Shown here: positions 1-9,474 of the stretch, one piece after another
Position numbering within the stretch: position 1 is the stretch's first letter
Layout: each line of letters starts with the position of its first letter
From: Leucobacter chironomi DSM 19883
GTDB taxonomy: Bacteria; Actinomycetota; Actinomycetes; Actinomycetales; Microbacteriaceae
Assembly (NCBI RefSeq): GCF_000421845.1
Contig: NZ_ATXU01000002.1
Location: 186,001 to 250,000 of the forward strand
Reading direction: 5' to 3'
DNA length: 64,000 nucleotides
Translations under genes and position numbers: made by a program
Notes under the pieces: model-generated
Seen by the model: the letters and a program-made list of their open reading frames with translations, nothing else
What the model was told of the DNA's origin: nothing
The model's database searches: none

Positions 1-1515
1 CGAGAACGGGATACGGCCGTCGTCGTTGGGGCGGAGCATGAGCGGCGCGTAGTCGTGGTAGCTGACCAGCTGCCAGCGCTCGTAATCCGTGACGGGCTTG
101 TGCACCTCGATGTACTCGCCACCGGGCAGACGCACGATGCGTCCCGACTCGTAGCCGTGCAGAGCGATCGCACGATCCTTCTTCTGCAGGCCGAGGCAGA
201 TGCGCTTCGTCACCACGTAGGCGAAGATCGGGCCGAGGATCAGCAGCGCCTGGAGCGCGTGGATCACACCCTCCATCGAGAGCTGGAAGTGGGTCGCCAT
301 GAGGTCCGAGCTGGCGCCGGCCCACATCACCGCGTAGAAGACCACGCCGGCGGCACCGATCGCGGTGCGGGTGGGGGCGTTGCGCGGGCGGTCCAGGATG
401 TGGTGCTCGCGCTTGTCGCCCGTGACCCACGCTTCGATGAAGGGGTAGGCGGCGACGATCACCAGGAAGAGACCGATGATGATCAGCGGAAGCAGCATGT
501 TCCACGACCAGGTGTAGCCGAACCACTCGGTTTCGAGCCCCGGAGGTACGAGACGGAGCATGCCATCGGCGAAGCCAATGTACCAGTCGGGCTGGGTGCC
601 CGCCGACACGGGGGAGGGATCGTAGGGGCCGTAGTTCCAGATCGGGTTGATGCCGACGAACGAGGCGATCAGCACGATCACGCCGAACACGATGAAGAAG
701 AAGCCGCCGGCCTTGGCCGCGTACACGGGGAGCACGGGGAAGCCGACCACGTTCTGCTGGGTCTTGCCCGGCCCGGGGTACTGCGTGTGCTTGTGGATGA
801 CCACGAACGCGAGGTGCAGCGCGACGAACAGGATGACCATCGCCGGGAGCACCATGATGTGCAGCATGTAGAGGCGGCCGACGATGTCGGTGCCGGGGAA
901 CTCGCCGCCGAAGAAGAAGTACGACAGGTAGGTGCCGATCACCGGGATGGCCTTGATGATGCCGTCGATGATGCGGAGACCGTTGCCCGAGAGCACGTCG
1001 TCGGGGAGCGAGTAACCGGTGAAGCCCTCGGCCATCGCGAGCACGAAGAGCACGAAGCCGATGACCCAGTTGAGTTCGCGCGGCTTGCGGAACGCGCCGG
1101 TGAAGAAGATGCGGAGCATGTGCAGGCCGATGGACGCGACGAACAGCAGCGCGGCCCAGTGGTGCACGTGACGCATGAGGAGGCCGCCGCGCACCGAGAA
1201 GGAGATGTCGAGGGTCGACGCCATAGCGGCCGACATCTCGACGCCCTTCATGGGCACGTAGGGGCCGGTGTAGTGGGTCTCGACCATGGTGGCCTGGAAG
1301 AACAGGGTGAGGAAGGTGCCCGACAGCAGGATCACGATGAAGCTGTAGAGGGCGACCTCGCCGAGCAGGAACGACCAGTGGTCCGGGAAGACCTTGCGGC
1401 CGAACTCCTTGACGGCGACGCCGATCTTGGTGCGCTCGTCGATGTAGTTCGCTGCGGCGGCGGTGAAGCGGCTGGAACCGCTCTGCGCGGGGGATTCAGT
1501 AACGGTGCTGCTCAC
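1..1515 (-). CDS. qcrB: Cytochrome bc1 complex cytochrome b subunit (3' partial)
   Basis: Cytochrome b of the actinobacterial menaquinol:cytochrome c reductase, the membrane subunit that holds both b hemes and oxidises menaquinol. The minus strand reads without a stop from a GTG whose bases overlap the qcrA stop (GTGA, 4-nt overlap). 505 codons lie in the window and the C-terminus is cut off by the edge. Visible hallmarks are the heme-ligand helix with RHVHHWAALLF, the GYSLPDDVLSGNG stretch, a second His pair region (HIMVLPAMVILFVALHL) and the Qo-site PDWYIGF segment, which carries the actinobacterial variant of the PEWY motif. Eight or more hydrophobic helices are evident. It is the last gene of ctaE-qcrC-qcrA-qcrB and is probably translationally coupled to qcrA. 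Identification is firm. Only the 3' end is missing, probably a few tens of codons. Confidence 0.96.
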   Translation of the reverse strand, partial: MSSTVTESPAQSGSSRFTAAAANYIDERTKIGVAVKEFGRKVFPDHWSFLLGEVALYSFIVILLSGTFLTLFFQATMVETHYTGPYVPMKGVEMSAAMASTLDISFSVRGGLLMRHVHHWAALLFVASIGLHMLRIFFTGAFRKPRELNWVIGFVLFVLAMAEGFTGYSLPDDVLSGNGLRIIDGIIKAIPVIGTYLSYFFFGGEFPGTDIVGRLYMLHIMVLPAMVILFVALHLAFVVIHKHTQYPGPGKTQQNVVGFPVLPVYAAKAGGFFFIVFGVIVLIASFVGINPIWNYGPYDPSPVSAGTQPDWYIGFADGMLRLVPPGLETEWFGYTWSWNMLLPLIIIGLFLVIVAAYPFIEAWVTGDKREHHILDRPRNAPTRTAIGAAGVVFYAVMWAGASSDLMATHFQLSMEGVIHALQALLILGPIFAYVVTKRICLGLQKKDRAIALHGYESGRIVRLPGGEYIEVHKPVTDYERWQLVSYHDYAPLMLRPNDDGRIPFS

Positions 1516-2627
1516 TTGAGGCGCTCCCAGAAGCTCGGGCCGACAGGTTCATGGAAATCGCTCTGCGCGACGAGGTAGCCCTCGTCGTCGACGGTGATCG
1601 GAAGCTGGGGCAGCGGGCGCTTGGCCGGGCCGAAGACGACCTTCGCGTGCTCCGAGACGTCGAACTGCGACTGGTGGCAAGGGCAGAGCAGGTGGTGGGT
1701 GTGCTGCTCGTAGAGCGCCACCGGGCAGCCCACGTGCGTGCAGACCTTCGAGTAGGCGATGATGCCGTCGTACGACCAGTTCTCGCGCTCCGGGAGCTCC
1801 TTGAGCTCGGACTGGTCGAGACGCATCAGCAGCACGATCGCCTTGGCCTTCGCGTCGAGCAGCGTCTCGCTGCCGCCGCGCTCGTCGAGGCTGAGGTTGT
1901 GGAAGTCCTCGTGGTTGAGCGTCTCCGGGATCACGTGGAACGCGGAGCCGATGGTGACCTCGCTGGCCTTGATCGGCACGCCGGAGGGGTCGCGGGCGAG
2001 ACGGACGCCCTTGTCCCACATGGTGTGCTTCAGCAGCTGCACGGGATCGCGATCCTGCGGAGCGAGGCTGCGGAGGAGGGTGATGCCGGGGAGCGGGAAC
2101 GCGATGAGCGCACCGATGAGGCTGTTGCGCACGAGCGAGCGACGGGAGAAGCCCGACTCCTCGTCGGCGAGGCGGAAGACCTCGGCCGAAGCCTCACGGG
2201 TCGGCTCGTCGCTGGGCACGGGGTGACGCACATCGATCGACTCGTGGTCGGCCATGATGGCCTTGCCCCAGTGGACCGCGCCGACGCCGACGGCGAGCAG
2301 TGCGAGAGCCATGCCGAGGCCCACGAACATGGTGTGCAGCCGGATCGCCATCATCTCGCCCGTTTCGATCGGGAAGAACATGTAGGCGAGGACGGCGCCG
2401 AGGCTGCCCGCGATCGAGATGTAGAAGAGCGTGTAGACGATGCGCTCGGCGCGCTTCTCCTTCTTCGGATCGAGATCCGTGACGCGCTTCCGGTGCGGGG
2501 GAAGGCCCGGATTCTGCACAGCATCGGCTACGACGACCGCGGTGCCTGCCGCAGCTTCGACCGAGCTGTGGCCCTGGGCGGCGACAACGGCGTCGGTGCC
2601 GCCGTTGTTCTTCGCTTCCTCTGCCAT
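1512..2627 (-). CDS. qcrA: Cytochrome bc1 complex Rieske iron-sulfur subunit
   Basis: Rieske protein of the bc1 complex, which passes electrons from menaquinol at the Qo site to the cytochrome c domains of QcrC. It is 371 aa from the ATG at 2627, preferred because AAGGAG lies 4-5 nt upstream. An in-frame start 8 codons earlier (2651) has no Shine-Dalgarno sequence. Three hydrophobic helices (about residues 63-85, 100-118 and 165-187) precede a C-terminal cluster-binding domain with CTHVGC (Cys296, His298) and CPCHQS (Cys315, His318). Three transmembrane segments instead of one is the usual actinobacterial form. The gene starts 47 nt after the qcrC stop and overlaps the qcrB start by 4 nt, so the three subunits are produced together. 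Confidence 0.96.
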   Translation of the reverse strand: MAEEAKNNGGTDAVVAAQGHSSVEAAAGTAVVVADAVQNPGLPPHRKRVTDLDPKKEKRAERIVYTLFYISIAGSLGAVLAYMFFPIETGEMMAIRLHTMFVGLGMALALLAVGVGAVHWGKAIMADHESIDVRHPVPSDEPTREASAEVFRLADEESGFSRRSLVRNSLIGALIAFPLPGITLLRSLAPQDRDPVQLLKHTMWDKGVRLARDPSGVPIKASEVTIGSAFHVIPETLNHEDFHNLSLDERGGSETLLDAKAKAIVLLMRLDQSELKELPERENWSYDGIIAYSKVCTHVGCPVALYEQHTHHLLCPCHQSQFDVSEHAKVVFGPAKRPLPQLPITVDDEGYLVAQSDFHEPVGPSFWERLK

Positions 2628-2673
2628 GTTGCTCCTTGACTCCTGACTCATGAACTCTATGTGCGCCGTCGAA

Positions 2674-3483
2674 CTAGTTCGACTTGGCGGTGACCCAGAC
2701 GGTGAGGCCGACGATCGCGCCCAGACCGATCACCCAGATGAAGAGGCCCTCGGCCACGGGGCCGATCGACCCGAGGGTCAGACCGCCGACGGCGGGCTGG
2801 TTCTCGATGTACTTCAGGTACGAGATGATGTCGGCCTTCTCCTGCGGCGAGATGTTCGCATCGCTGAAGACGGGCATGTTCTGCGGGCCGGTGACCATGG
2901 CCTCGTAGATGTGCGTCGCGGGAACGCCGGTCAGCTTCGGGGCGAACTTGCCCTGCGTGAGCGCACCGCCGGCCGCTGCCACGTTGTGGCACATGGCGCA
3001 GTTGATGCGGAACAGCTGGCCGCCGCGGGCGATGCCCTCGTCGTCGCTGTCGGCCTGGATGTAGCGGCTGTCGGGGAGGCCCGGCCCGGGGGCGAGCGAG
3101 GCGACGTAGGCCGCCATCTGCAGGGTCTGCTCCTCGGTGAACTGCTGCGGCTTGACCATGCCCTGCGGGCCCTGGAAGGCGAGCGGCATACGGCCGGTGC
3201 CGACCTGGAAGTTGACCGACGCGGCGCCCGCGCCGATCAGCGAGGGGCCGTCATCGGTGCCCTGGGCGTTGGCCCCGTGGCAGGTGGCGCAGTTGGCGCC
3301 GAACAGCTTCTCGCCCGCCTCGATGGTGGCGGGGGACTCGAGGTCGATCTCGGCGGTCGCGGAGGTCTGGCTGAAGCCGGTGTACGCGGCGCCGGTCACG
3401 AGCAGGCCGACCGCAACGAGAGCGGCGGTGGCAAGCGGATGCCGACGGCCGGACTTGCGAACGTTTTTCTTGGCGCGAGCCAT
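2674..3483 (-). CDS. qcrC: Cytochrome bc1 complex diheme cytochrome c subunit
   Basis: Diheme cytochrome c subunit of the actinobacterial bc1 complex, which hands electrons directly to the aa3 oxidase within a bcc-aa3 supercomplex. It is 269 aa with an N-terminal hydrophobic segment (about residues 17-37), heme-binding motifs CATCH (65-69) and CAMCH (162-166), and a C-terminal anchor (about 245-265). Two CxxCH motifs on one chain is the family signature and explains the absence of a separate soluble cytochrome c. AGGAG lies about 10 nt before the ATG. It lies between ctaE and qcrA on the same strand, so oxidase and bc1 subunits share one transcription unit. Confidence 0.97.
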   Translation of the reverse strand: MARAKKNVRKSGRRHPLATAALVAVGLLVTGAAYTGFSQTSATAEIDLESPATIEAGEKLFGANCATCHGANAQGTDDGPSLIGAGAASVNFQVGTGRMPLAFQGPQGMVKPQQFTEEQTLQMAAYVASLAPGPGLPDSRYIQADSDDEGIARGGQLFRINCAMCHNVAAAGGALTQGKFAPKLTGVPATHIYEAMVTGPQNMPVFSDANISPQEKADIISYLKYIENQPAVGGLTLGSIGPVAEGLFIWVIGLGAIVGLTVWVTAKSN

Positions 3484-3504
3484 GTTCTCGATTACTCCTG
3501 ACCC

Positions 3505-4119
3505 CTACTTGAGGACGTAGATGACGATGAAGAGGATGATCCACACGATGTCGACGAAGTGCCAGTAGTAGGACACGACGACCGCGGTGGTCTCCTCCTT
3601 GTGCGTGAAGTTCTTGACGGCGTAGATGCGGCCGATGACCAGCAGGAAGGCGACGAGGCCGAGCGCCACGTGGATGCCGTGGAAGCCGGTGGTCATGTAG
3701 AAGGCCGAGCCGTAGGGATCCGAGCTGAGCGTGATGCCCTCGGACACGAAGGTGGCGTACTCCCACACCTGGCCCGAGACGAAGATCGCGCCCATGAAGA
3801 AGGTGAGGAAGAACCACTCGACCGTGCCCCACTTCTTCGGGCTGGCGCCCGTCGCGCGGGGCTGCATGCGCTCCGCTGCGAACACGCCGGCCTGCGCGGT
3901 GAAGGACGAGGCCACCAGGATCAGGGTGTTGACCAGCGCGAAGGGGAAGTTGTGCAGCGCGGTCTTCTCGGCCCACAGCTCCGGGTTCATCGCGCGCAGC
4001 GTGAAGTAGATGGCGAAGAGGCCCGCGAAGAACATGACCTCGCTGCCGAGCCACACGATCGTGCCCACGGCGACGATATTGGGTCGCTTCACCGAGGGCA
4101 CGGCTGACTTGGTATTCAT
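3505..4119 (-). CDS. ctaE: Cytochrome c oxidase subunit III
   Basis: Subunit III of the aa3-type cytochrome c oxidase, an integral membrane protein with about five helices. The conserved helix [17 protein letters not shown] carries the characteristic glutamate, and the C-terminal helix [17 protein letters not shown] is typical. The reading frame also has a GTG at 4134, five codons upstream, but that codon sits only about 2 nt after the GGAGGG Shine-Dalgarno sequence. The ATG at 4119 (about 204 aa) is chosen, with low certainty on the exact start. It is the first gene of the respiratory operon. The 271-nt divergent gap to trpD should hold its promoter, and CATAAT (complement of 4141-4146) is a candidate -10. 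Confidence 0.93.
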   Translation of the reverse strand: MNTKSAVPSVKRPNIVAVGTIVWLGSEVMFFAGLFAIYFTLRAMNPELWAEKTALHNFPFALVNTLILVASSFTAQAGVFAAERMQPRATGASPKKWGTVEWFFLTFFMGAIFVSGQVWEYATFVSEGITLSSDPYGSAFYMTTGFHGIHVALGLVAFLLVIGRIYAVKNFTHKEETTAVVVSYYWHFVDIVWIILFIVIYVLK

Positions 4120-4390
4120 AGTGGTCGTTGTCACCCCTCCATTATGGCTGAAAGTTTGGTGTGCGTTTTCACTCGGTCCCGGCGCGCCGAACTTTCTGCG
4201 AGTTTCCTGATCAGCCTACCGTGCTGGAGGGGGTGCGGCGTTCATTCCGAGGTCGTTCTTCATCAGATGAACTCGGCGTTCTCTGCTACGATCGTTGCCC
4301 CGTGCGGCGAGGAGGCCGGCGGATCGGCTGCGGACAGCGGCGCGTCGGGAACCGGGGGAGCGGTGGCGCGACCGCCGATAGGATTGCTCC

Positions 4391-5458
4391 ATGATCGACG
4401 AACGCACCTGGCCGACCGTGCTCACGACGCTCCTCGAGGGCGACGGTCTCAGTGTCTCGCAGGCGGAGTGGGCGATGTCCGGCTTCATGACGGGCGAGGC
4501 CTCCGGGGCGCAGATGGGGGCGTTCCTCGTGGCCCTGAGGGGGAAAGGGGTCACGGTCGACGAGATCGTGGGCTTCCGGGATGCCATCCTCGCCGAGGCT
4601 GCGCCCATCTCGCTGCCTGCCATGTCGCTCGACATCGTGGGTACCGGCGGCGACCGCTTCGGCACCGTCAACGTGTCGACGATGGCCTCCATCACCGCCG
4701 CAGCCGCGGGCGCGCCCGTCGTGAAGCACGGGAACAAGGCCGCGAGCAGCAAGTCCGGCTCCTCGGACGTGCTCACCGCGCTGGGCATCGGGCTCTCGCT
4801 CGACGCCGCGCAGCTGGCAGAGGTGTTCGAGCAGGCGGGGATCGCCTTCGTGCACGCCGCGCGCTTCCTGCCCGGGTTTCGGCACGTCGCGCCGGTGCGC
4901 TCCGACCTCGGCATCCCCACCGTGTTCAACTTCCTCGGACCGCTCTGCAACCCGGTGCGCCCGGAGGCGTCCGCGGTCGGCGTCGCCGATCCCGCAGCCG
5001 CACCGCTCATCGCGGGCGTGTTCCGCATCCGCGGCGCGTCGGCGCTCGTCTTCCGCGGCGATGACGGCCTCGACGAGCTCACCACCACCGGTCACTCCCG
5101 TCTCTGGGAGGTCACTCGTGGCGGACTCACCGAGCACGACATCGACCCGCGCGACCTCGGGATCGCCCGCGCCTCGATCGAGGATCTGCTCGGCGGCACG
5201 CCCGACGAGAACGCGAAGATCGTGCACCGAGTGCTCGCGGGGGAGCCCGGCCCGGTGCGTGACATCGTGCTGCTCAACGCCGCGGCGGGCCTCGTGGCCT
5301 TCGACCTGGCGAAATCGCCGGAGTCGGCCGAGCGTCCGCTGCTCGAGCGGCTCGACGAGAAGCTGCGGGTCGCGGCCGACACCATCGACTCCGGCAAGGC
5401 CTCCGAAAAGCTCGCGGCCTGGGTGCGGGCGACCGGCGAAGCCGGCACCGCCGCCTGA
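4391..5458 (+). CDS. trpD: Anthranilate phosphoribosyltransferase
   Basis: Joins anthranilate to PRPP in the second step of tryptophan synthesis. It is 355 aa. The PRPP-binding loop GTGGD is at residues 84-88, followed by NVSTM and the KHGN segment (112-115), all hallmarks of the family. Length is normal. The gene stands alone, divergent from the respiratory operon, with no other trp gene adjacent; trpF lies about 2.5 kb away on the opposite strand. No Trp-rich leader peptide or attenuator-like hairpin was found in the 271 nt upstream. The ATG is preceded by only a weak ribosome-binding site. Confidence 0.96.
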   Translation: MIDERTWPTVLTTLLEGDGLSVSQAEWAMSGFMTGEASGAQMGAFLVALRGKGVTVDEIVGFRDAILAEAAPISLPAMSLDIVGTGGDRFGTVNVSTMASITAAAAGAPVVKHGNKAASSKSGSSDVLTALGIGLSLDAAQLAEVFEQAGIAFVHAARFLPGFRHVAPVRSDLGIPTVFNFLGPLCNPVRPEASAVGVADPAAAPLIAGVFRIRGASALVFRGDDGLDELTTTGHSRLWEVTRGGLTEHDIDPRDLGIARASIEDLLGGTPDENAKIVHRVLAGEPGPVRDIVLLNAAAGLVAFDLAKSPESAERPLLERLDEKLRVAADTIDSGKASEKLAAWVRATGEAGTAA

Positions 5459-5604
5459 GACGGCGGGTCGTGCTCGGCTGGCCTGGCTCAGGATTCGGCT
5501 GACGCCGGTCAGGAGCCGTCTGAAGCGGGGGAGGAGCCGCGCTGCGTCAGGGCTCGGCTACGCGGGTGAGGAGGCACGCCGCACCGGGGACTCGCCGGCG
5601 CCGG

Positions 5605-6483
5605 TCAGGATCCGCTCGGTGCGTCCTTCGGGCGGTCCATGCGCGTGTACTTCGCGAAGAAGGGCATCGGATCGACGGGCTGGTCGTCGACCCTGATCGC
5701 GAGGTGCAGGTGCGGGCCGAACGACATGCCCGTGTTGCCCACCGATCCGGCCCGGTCGCCCATCGACACGACGTCGCCGACGCGATACGAGTGCGACTCC
5801 GTCTCCATGTGGCAGTAGCGGCTCGTGGCCGTGGTGCCGGCGAGCTCGTGCTCGACCTTGAGACCGAAACCGCAGCCGTCGCTCGCGAAGCCCGCCTCGA
5901 CGACCTTGCCGTCGGCGATGACCTGAATGGGGGTGCCTGCGGAGGCGGCGAAGTCCTGCGCGTCATGGAACTGCTCGACGGGGGCCGTGCGATATCCGAA
6001 GCCGTCGGTGAGGGTGACGCCCGAGGTGAAGGGGTAGTTGACGAGCGCCTGCGGCCGGAACGTGAAGGTCGAGGGCGAGCCGTCATCGGAGACGGAGGCG
6101 CTGATCTCGCTGAACGAGGTGGGCAGCTCGTCGAGCGACACCTCGGAGAACAGCTCCTGGCCGAGTACGACGCCTCCGGCGGGCGAACCCGCATCGGTGG
6201 GCGAGACGAGAGGGAGCGACACGGTGAGCACGAGACCGCAGACGCTCGCCGCCGCCGCGGCTGCGGCGATGCGGCGCCGCATCGGCACAGGGGGCGGGGG
6301 AGCGGTGGCCGTCGGCGGCTGGGCTGCGGGCACGTGCTCGACGAGCGGGAGGCGCACCGACCCCGTCTCGGTCGACGGTGCCTCGTGCTGCGTCGCGGCC
6401 TGCTGCGCTCTCAGCGATCTGCGCGACGGGTAGCCGGAGCCGACGGAGCCGCGGGGCTCGCTGAGATCGGGGGCGTCTGTCAT
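5605..6483 (-). CDS. Membrane-anchored M23 family metallopeptidase
   Basis: Probable cell-wall endopeptidase of the LytM/M23 family. The ATG at 6483 gives 292 aa. A longer frame from a TTG at 6528 has no better support. The cytoplasmic N-terminus is Pro/Ala-rich and is followed by one hydrophobic segment (about residues 70-93) acting as signal anchor. The C-terminal catalytic domain keeps the zinc ligands in HDAQD (His173, Asp177) and HLHL (His258, His260), so the enzyme should be active rather than a degenerate EnvC-type activator. It lies 60 nt downstream of the alpha/beta hydrolase gene on the same strand and may be the last gene of a trpF-led unit. The exact peptide bond cut is unknown. 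Confidence 0.9.
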   Translation of the reverse strand: MTDAPDLSEPRGSVGSGYPSRRSLRAQQAATQHEAPSTETGSVRLPLVEHVPAAQPPTATAPPPPVPMRRRIAAAAAAASVCGLVLTVSLPLVSPTDAGSPAGGVVLGQELFSEVSLDELPTSFSEISASVSDDGSPSTFTFRPQALVNYPFTSGVTLTDGFGYRTAPVEQFHDAQDFAASAGTPIQVIADGKVVEAGFASDGCGFGLKVEHELAGTTATSRYCHMETESHSYRVGDVVSMGDRAGSVGNTGMSFGPHLHLAIRVDDQPVDPMPFFAKYTRMDRPKDAPSGS

Positions 6484-6543
6484 TCGGGCTTTCGGGAGAG
6501 TCGTATGGGGCGGCCGGTGCCGCGGCAAAAGATAACGCTTAGG

Positions 6544-7404
6544 TTACAACGTCTGCGTGGGAAACGCCAGATCGGTCGCGTCGCCGGCCATCTGACGGGC
6601 GCTGTCGGCGCTGTCGGCGCCGATCCAGTCGAGCACGAGCTGCGCCACCGGCTGCCCCGAGCTGATGAGGGCCTCGTGGCCGCGATCCGGAATCTGCCGC
6701 ATCTCGCCGCGGGGGAGCAGGCCCGTGATCCGCACGGCCCAGCCTCGCGGGCAGACGCGATCCTGCGTGCCGCGGAGGACGAGCGCCGGCTGCGAGATGC
6801 GGGGCAGGCAGCGCTCGACGCGGTGCGCGAGCATCTGGCGGAGCTTCCGCATGAACCAGATCGGGCCTGCCTGGAGGTAGGTCTTCGTGGCGCGGGTCAC
6901 GACCGAGAACGGCTCGCCCTCTGCGAGATCCTGCACCATGCGGAACGCCTGCTTCGGCAGCGAGCGCTCGGCCGGGTTCACGGACGGCGCGATGAGCACG
7001 ACGCGCTTTACGAGCTCGGGGTGCCGGGCCGCGAGCTCGGCCACGATCTGCGCACCCATCGAGTGGCCCACGGCGATCAGCGGCGCCGCATGCTGCTCGC
7101 GCAAGGCGGCGGCGACGAGATCGGCGGTCGCGGGCATCGAGAGCGGATCGGCGGGCTCGGGGCAGTCGGCGAAACCGGGCAGGTCGATGGCGATCGCCTC
7201 GCAGGTGGTGCGGATCTCGGCGAGGAAGCGGTCGTACACGCTGTGCCCCATGCCGATGCCGTGCACCAGCAGCACGCGCGGCGCACCGGGTCTGCGCCAG
7301 CGGAAGACGTGGAGCTCGTGCGTGTCGGCTCGAAAGTCTGTGCGCTCCGGCGTGGGGAGCGGAGGGGGCTCGGGGGCGGCGCCTCTCGGCCGAAGCGCAC
7401 TCAT
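6544..7404 (-). CDS. Alpha/beta hydrolase
   Basis: Alpha/beta-fold hydrolase of 286 aa, substrate unknown. The oxyanion strand VLLVHGIG (about 44-51), the nucleophile elbow GHSMG with Ser115, an acid in GTQDRVCP and the catalytic His in DRGHEAL are all present, so the triad looks complete. Its start overlaps the trpF stop (ATGA), showing translational coupling to trpF. The N-terminal 25 residues are Pro-rich and without a signal peptide, so it is cytoplasmic. A related but clearly different hydrolase lies at 21988-22878. Confidence 0.85.
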   Translation of the reverse strand: MSALRPRGAAPEPPPLPTPERTDFRADTHELHVFRWRRPGAPRVLLVHGIGMGHSVYDRFLAEIRTTCEAIAIDLPGFADCPEPADPLSMPATADLVAAALREQHAAPLIAVGHSMGAQIVAELAARHPELVKRVVLIAPSVNPAERSLPKQAFRMVQDLAEGEPFSVVTRATKTYLQAGPIWFMRKLRQMLAHRVERCLPRISQPALVLRGTQDRVCPRGWAVRITGLLPRGEMRQIPDRGHEALISSGQPVAQLVLDWIGADSADSARQMAGDATDLAFPTQTL

Positions 7405-8009
7405 GCGCGCGCGGCCCGGATGAAGCGCGTGATGAGCTCGGGATCCTTCTCGCCGGGCGCCCGCTCGATCCCGCTCGAGACGTCCACTCCGCCGGGATGC
7501 ACCGACGCGACGGCCTCCGCGACATTGCCGGGATGCAGGCCGCCGGCCAGCAGCCAGCGGTCGCCGAGCTGCGCGCCGTCGATGAGCGACAGATCCCAGG
7601 CCTCGCCCGAGCCGGGGGAGGCGCCGTCGACGAGGAGGCGCTCCTCGCCGAACTCGCCGGCTCGCAGTCCCGGATGGCGGGACAGCGAGGTCGCACGCCA
7701 GATCCGAGGCAGGATCTCGCGTGCGGCGGCGAAATCGTCGGCTTCGTAGGCGCCGTGCAGCTGCAGCACGTCGAAGCCGAGCTCGCTCGCCGTCTCGGCG
7801 GCGGTCGTCGCGCTCATGCGGTTCACCACGAGCGCCACGTCGACCATGCGATCCGCATCGCGCGCCGCGGCGACCACCTCGGCGGCTTGAGCCGGCGTGG
7901 CGTGTCGCGGGCTGCGCGGACTCATGACCACGCCCAGCGCATCGGCGCCCGCCGCGATCGCGTGCGCCGCCATTCGCGCATCGCGCAGGCCGCAGATCTT
8001 CACGTACAT
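7401..8009 (-). CDS. trpF: Phosphoribosylanthranilate isomerase
   Basis: Converts phosphoribosylanthranilate to the carboxyphenylamino-deoxyribulose phosphate in tryptophan synthesis. It is 202 aa from the ATG at 8009, which begins MYVKICG as expected, with the catalytic Cys at residue 6. The reading frame is open further upstream, but that part is not homologous. The strand-plus-phosphate-binding segments LQLHGAY, LLAGGLHPGNV and GVDVSSGIE are typical of TrpF. The stop overlaps the next gene (alpha/beta hydrolase), and the start lies 46 nt after the DUF418 gene. A free-standing TrpF, separate from trpC and trpD, is normal in many actinobacteria. Confidence 0.94.
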   Translation of the reverse strand: MYVKICGLRDARMAAHAIAAGADALGVVMSPRSPRHATPAQAAEVVAAARDADRMVDVALVVNRMSATTAAETASELGFDVLQLHGAYEADDFAAAREILPRIWRATSLSRHPGLRAGEFGEERLLVDGASPGSGEAWDLSLIDGAQLGDRWLLAGGLHPGNVAEAVASVHPGGVDVSSGIERAPGEKDPELITRFIRAARA

Positions 8010-8055
8010 CGCTTCGTCTTTCCCGAGAGGTGCCACTGCCGTCAGAGTACCGGGT

Positions 8056-9351
8056 TCATCGGGGAAGCCGCAGTTCCTGTGCCGATGCCGGGGGAGCCGG
8101 GGGAGCAGGAGGGGAGGGCGCGGCGTCGAGCCGCGCATAGGTGAGCCGCCGCAGCAGCACCTCCGCAGGGCCGCGAGCGCCTCGTCGCTCCAACAGCACC
8201 GCGAGCAGCAGCGAGAGCAACCAGGCCGCCAGCGCGATCCCGAACGCCGCGGCCGTGCCGATCCGCGAACCCAGACCGAAACCCCACGCCGCGAGCAGGG
8301 GAGCGAACACCACCGACTGCAGCAGATAACTGCTCAGCGAACGCTTGCCCACCGCCGCCACCGCCCGCGACACCGGCCCCGCCCGGCCCTGCAGGCGCAG
8401 ACCGAGCATGCCGAAGAGCGCCGCATACGCCACGCCGCCCGCAGCGCCCGCGATCTGACCGAGCAGCGCCACCGCCCACGCGATCGACTCCAGCCCGGGC
8501 AGCAGACCGAGATAGGCCAGCGCGATCGGCGCCGCACCGAGCAGGCTCACGAGGACCCCCCACAACGCCACCGAGCCCAGGCTGATGCGCGATCCCGAAA
8601 CCTCGAGCCAGCGGTGCCGACCCGCCAGCCAGCCGAGCAGCGCGCACAGCGGCACCAGCAGTGACAGCACCGTCGCCGGCGTCGACACCAGCCACATGCC
8701 GATCCGTGCGAGCATCGCCCAGCCGTAGCTCTCCACGCCGTTCAGCAGGTCGGCGGTGCTGCCGAAACCGGTGCCCGTCATCAGCGCCTGCGATTCCGGC
8801 GGCAGCAGCGCGCTCATCAGCAGCGCCAGCCCGAGCATCGAAAGCGCCCCGAAGGCGATGAGCCCGAGCATCGCCCACACCGTGAACTTCAGTACACGGT
8901 CGGAGTGCCAGAACAGCGCGGCCGTGAGTGCGAGACCCGTCAAACCGTACGCGCCGAGAATGTCGCCCGCGAACAGCAGCGCCGCGTGCACGAAACCGAA
9001 CGCCAGCAGCCACCAGTGCCGCCGCCAGAACATGCGCCGCACCGCAAGCTGCGGCACGCCCCGCGCCTCACGGGCCCGAGCGAACTGCACCATGCCGTAC
9101 CCGAAGAGAAACGCGAACATCGGGTACACGCGCGCGTCGACGAACAGGATCGTCAGCGCGCCGAGCACCCGATCCAGCGCAGTGCCGTCAACCGGGTGCA
9201 CCGTATACGACGGCACCTCGTGACCCCACAGATACGCCGACACGTTCGCCACCGCGATGAGCAGCAGCATCCAGCCGCGCGCAAGATCAGGCGCCAGCGC
9301 GCGTGGCGCCGGCGCTGCACCGGGTGACGAAACGGAAACGGCGTGCGACAC
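8056..9351 (-). CDS. DUF418 domain-containing membrane protein
   Basis: Polytopic membrane protein of unknown function. The GTG at 9351 gives 431 aa and is chosen because AGGAGG lies exactly 6 nt upstream; the open frame extends far beyond it without other support. The N-terminal segment PDLARGWMLLLIAVANV resembles the start of actinobacterial DUF418 proteins. About ten hydrophobic helices follow, and the C-terminal half has the conserved KRSLSSYLLQS. The C-terminal tail is a Pro/Ala-rich cytoplasmic stretch. trpF follows on the same strand. Transcription presumably starts in the AT-rich palindrome region upstream. DUF418 proteins are often called transporters or acyltransferase-like, but the function is unproven. 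Confidence 0.8.
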   Translation of the reverse strand: MSHAVSVSSPGAAPAPRALAPDLARGWMLLLIAVANVSAYLWGHEVPSYTVHPVDGTALDRVLGALTILFVDARVYPMFAFLFGYGMVQFARAREARGVPQLAVRRMFWRRHWWLLAFGFVHAALLFAGDILGAYGLTGLALTAALFWHSDRVLKFTVWAMLGLIAFGALSMLGLALLMSALLPPESQALMTGTGFGSTADLLNGVESYGWAMLARIGMWLVSTPATVLSLLVPLCALLGWLAGRHRWLEVSGSRISLGSVALWGVLVSLLGAAPIALAYLGLLPGLESIAWAVALLGQIAGAAGGVAYAALFGMLGLRLQGRAGPVSRAVAAVGKRSLSSYLLQSVVFAPLLAAWGFGLGSRIGTAAAFGIALAAWLLSLLLAVLLERRGARGPAEVLLRRLTYARLDAAPSPPAPPAPPASAQELRLPR

Positions 9352-9474
9352 GCGAAACCTCCTGGGTGGGAACGGTGCCGAGTCGACGGCACATCCGAGA
9401 CCCAATGGTACGGGTGCGGGGGTGCGGTGCGAGGCGTGCGAGGACAGCACGCGTCCCCGTAAACTGACATAATA

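Noticed and set aside
55-1578. Long plus-strand open frame opposite qcrB and the qcrA end
   Set aside because: It is the antisense shadow of a high-GC gene: composition is extreme (Asp/Glu/His/Arg-rich), there is no recognisable domain, and it spans the boundary of two real genes.
4120-4390. Attenuator or Trp leader peptide ahead of trpD
   Set aside because: No short frame with clustered Trp codons and no alternative hairpins were seen.
5459-5604. Possible terminator between trpD and the M23 gene
   Set aside because: Only 5-bp stems (for example CTGAC/GTCAG) and no T tract were found; not convincing.
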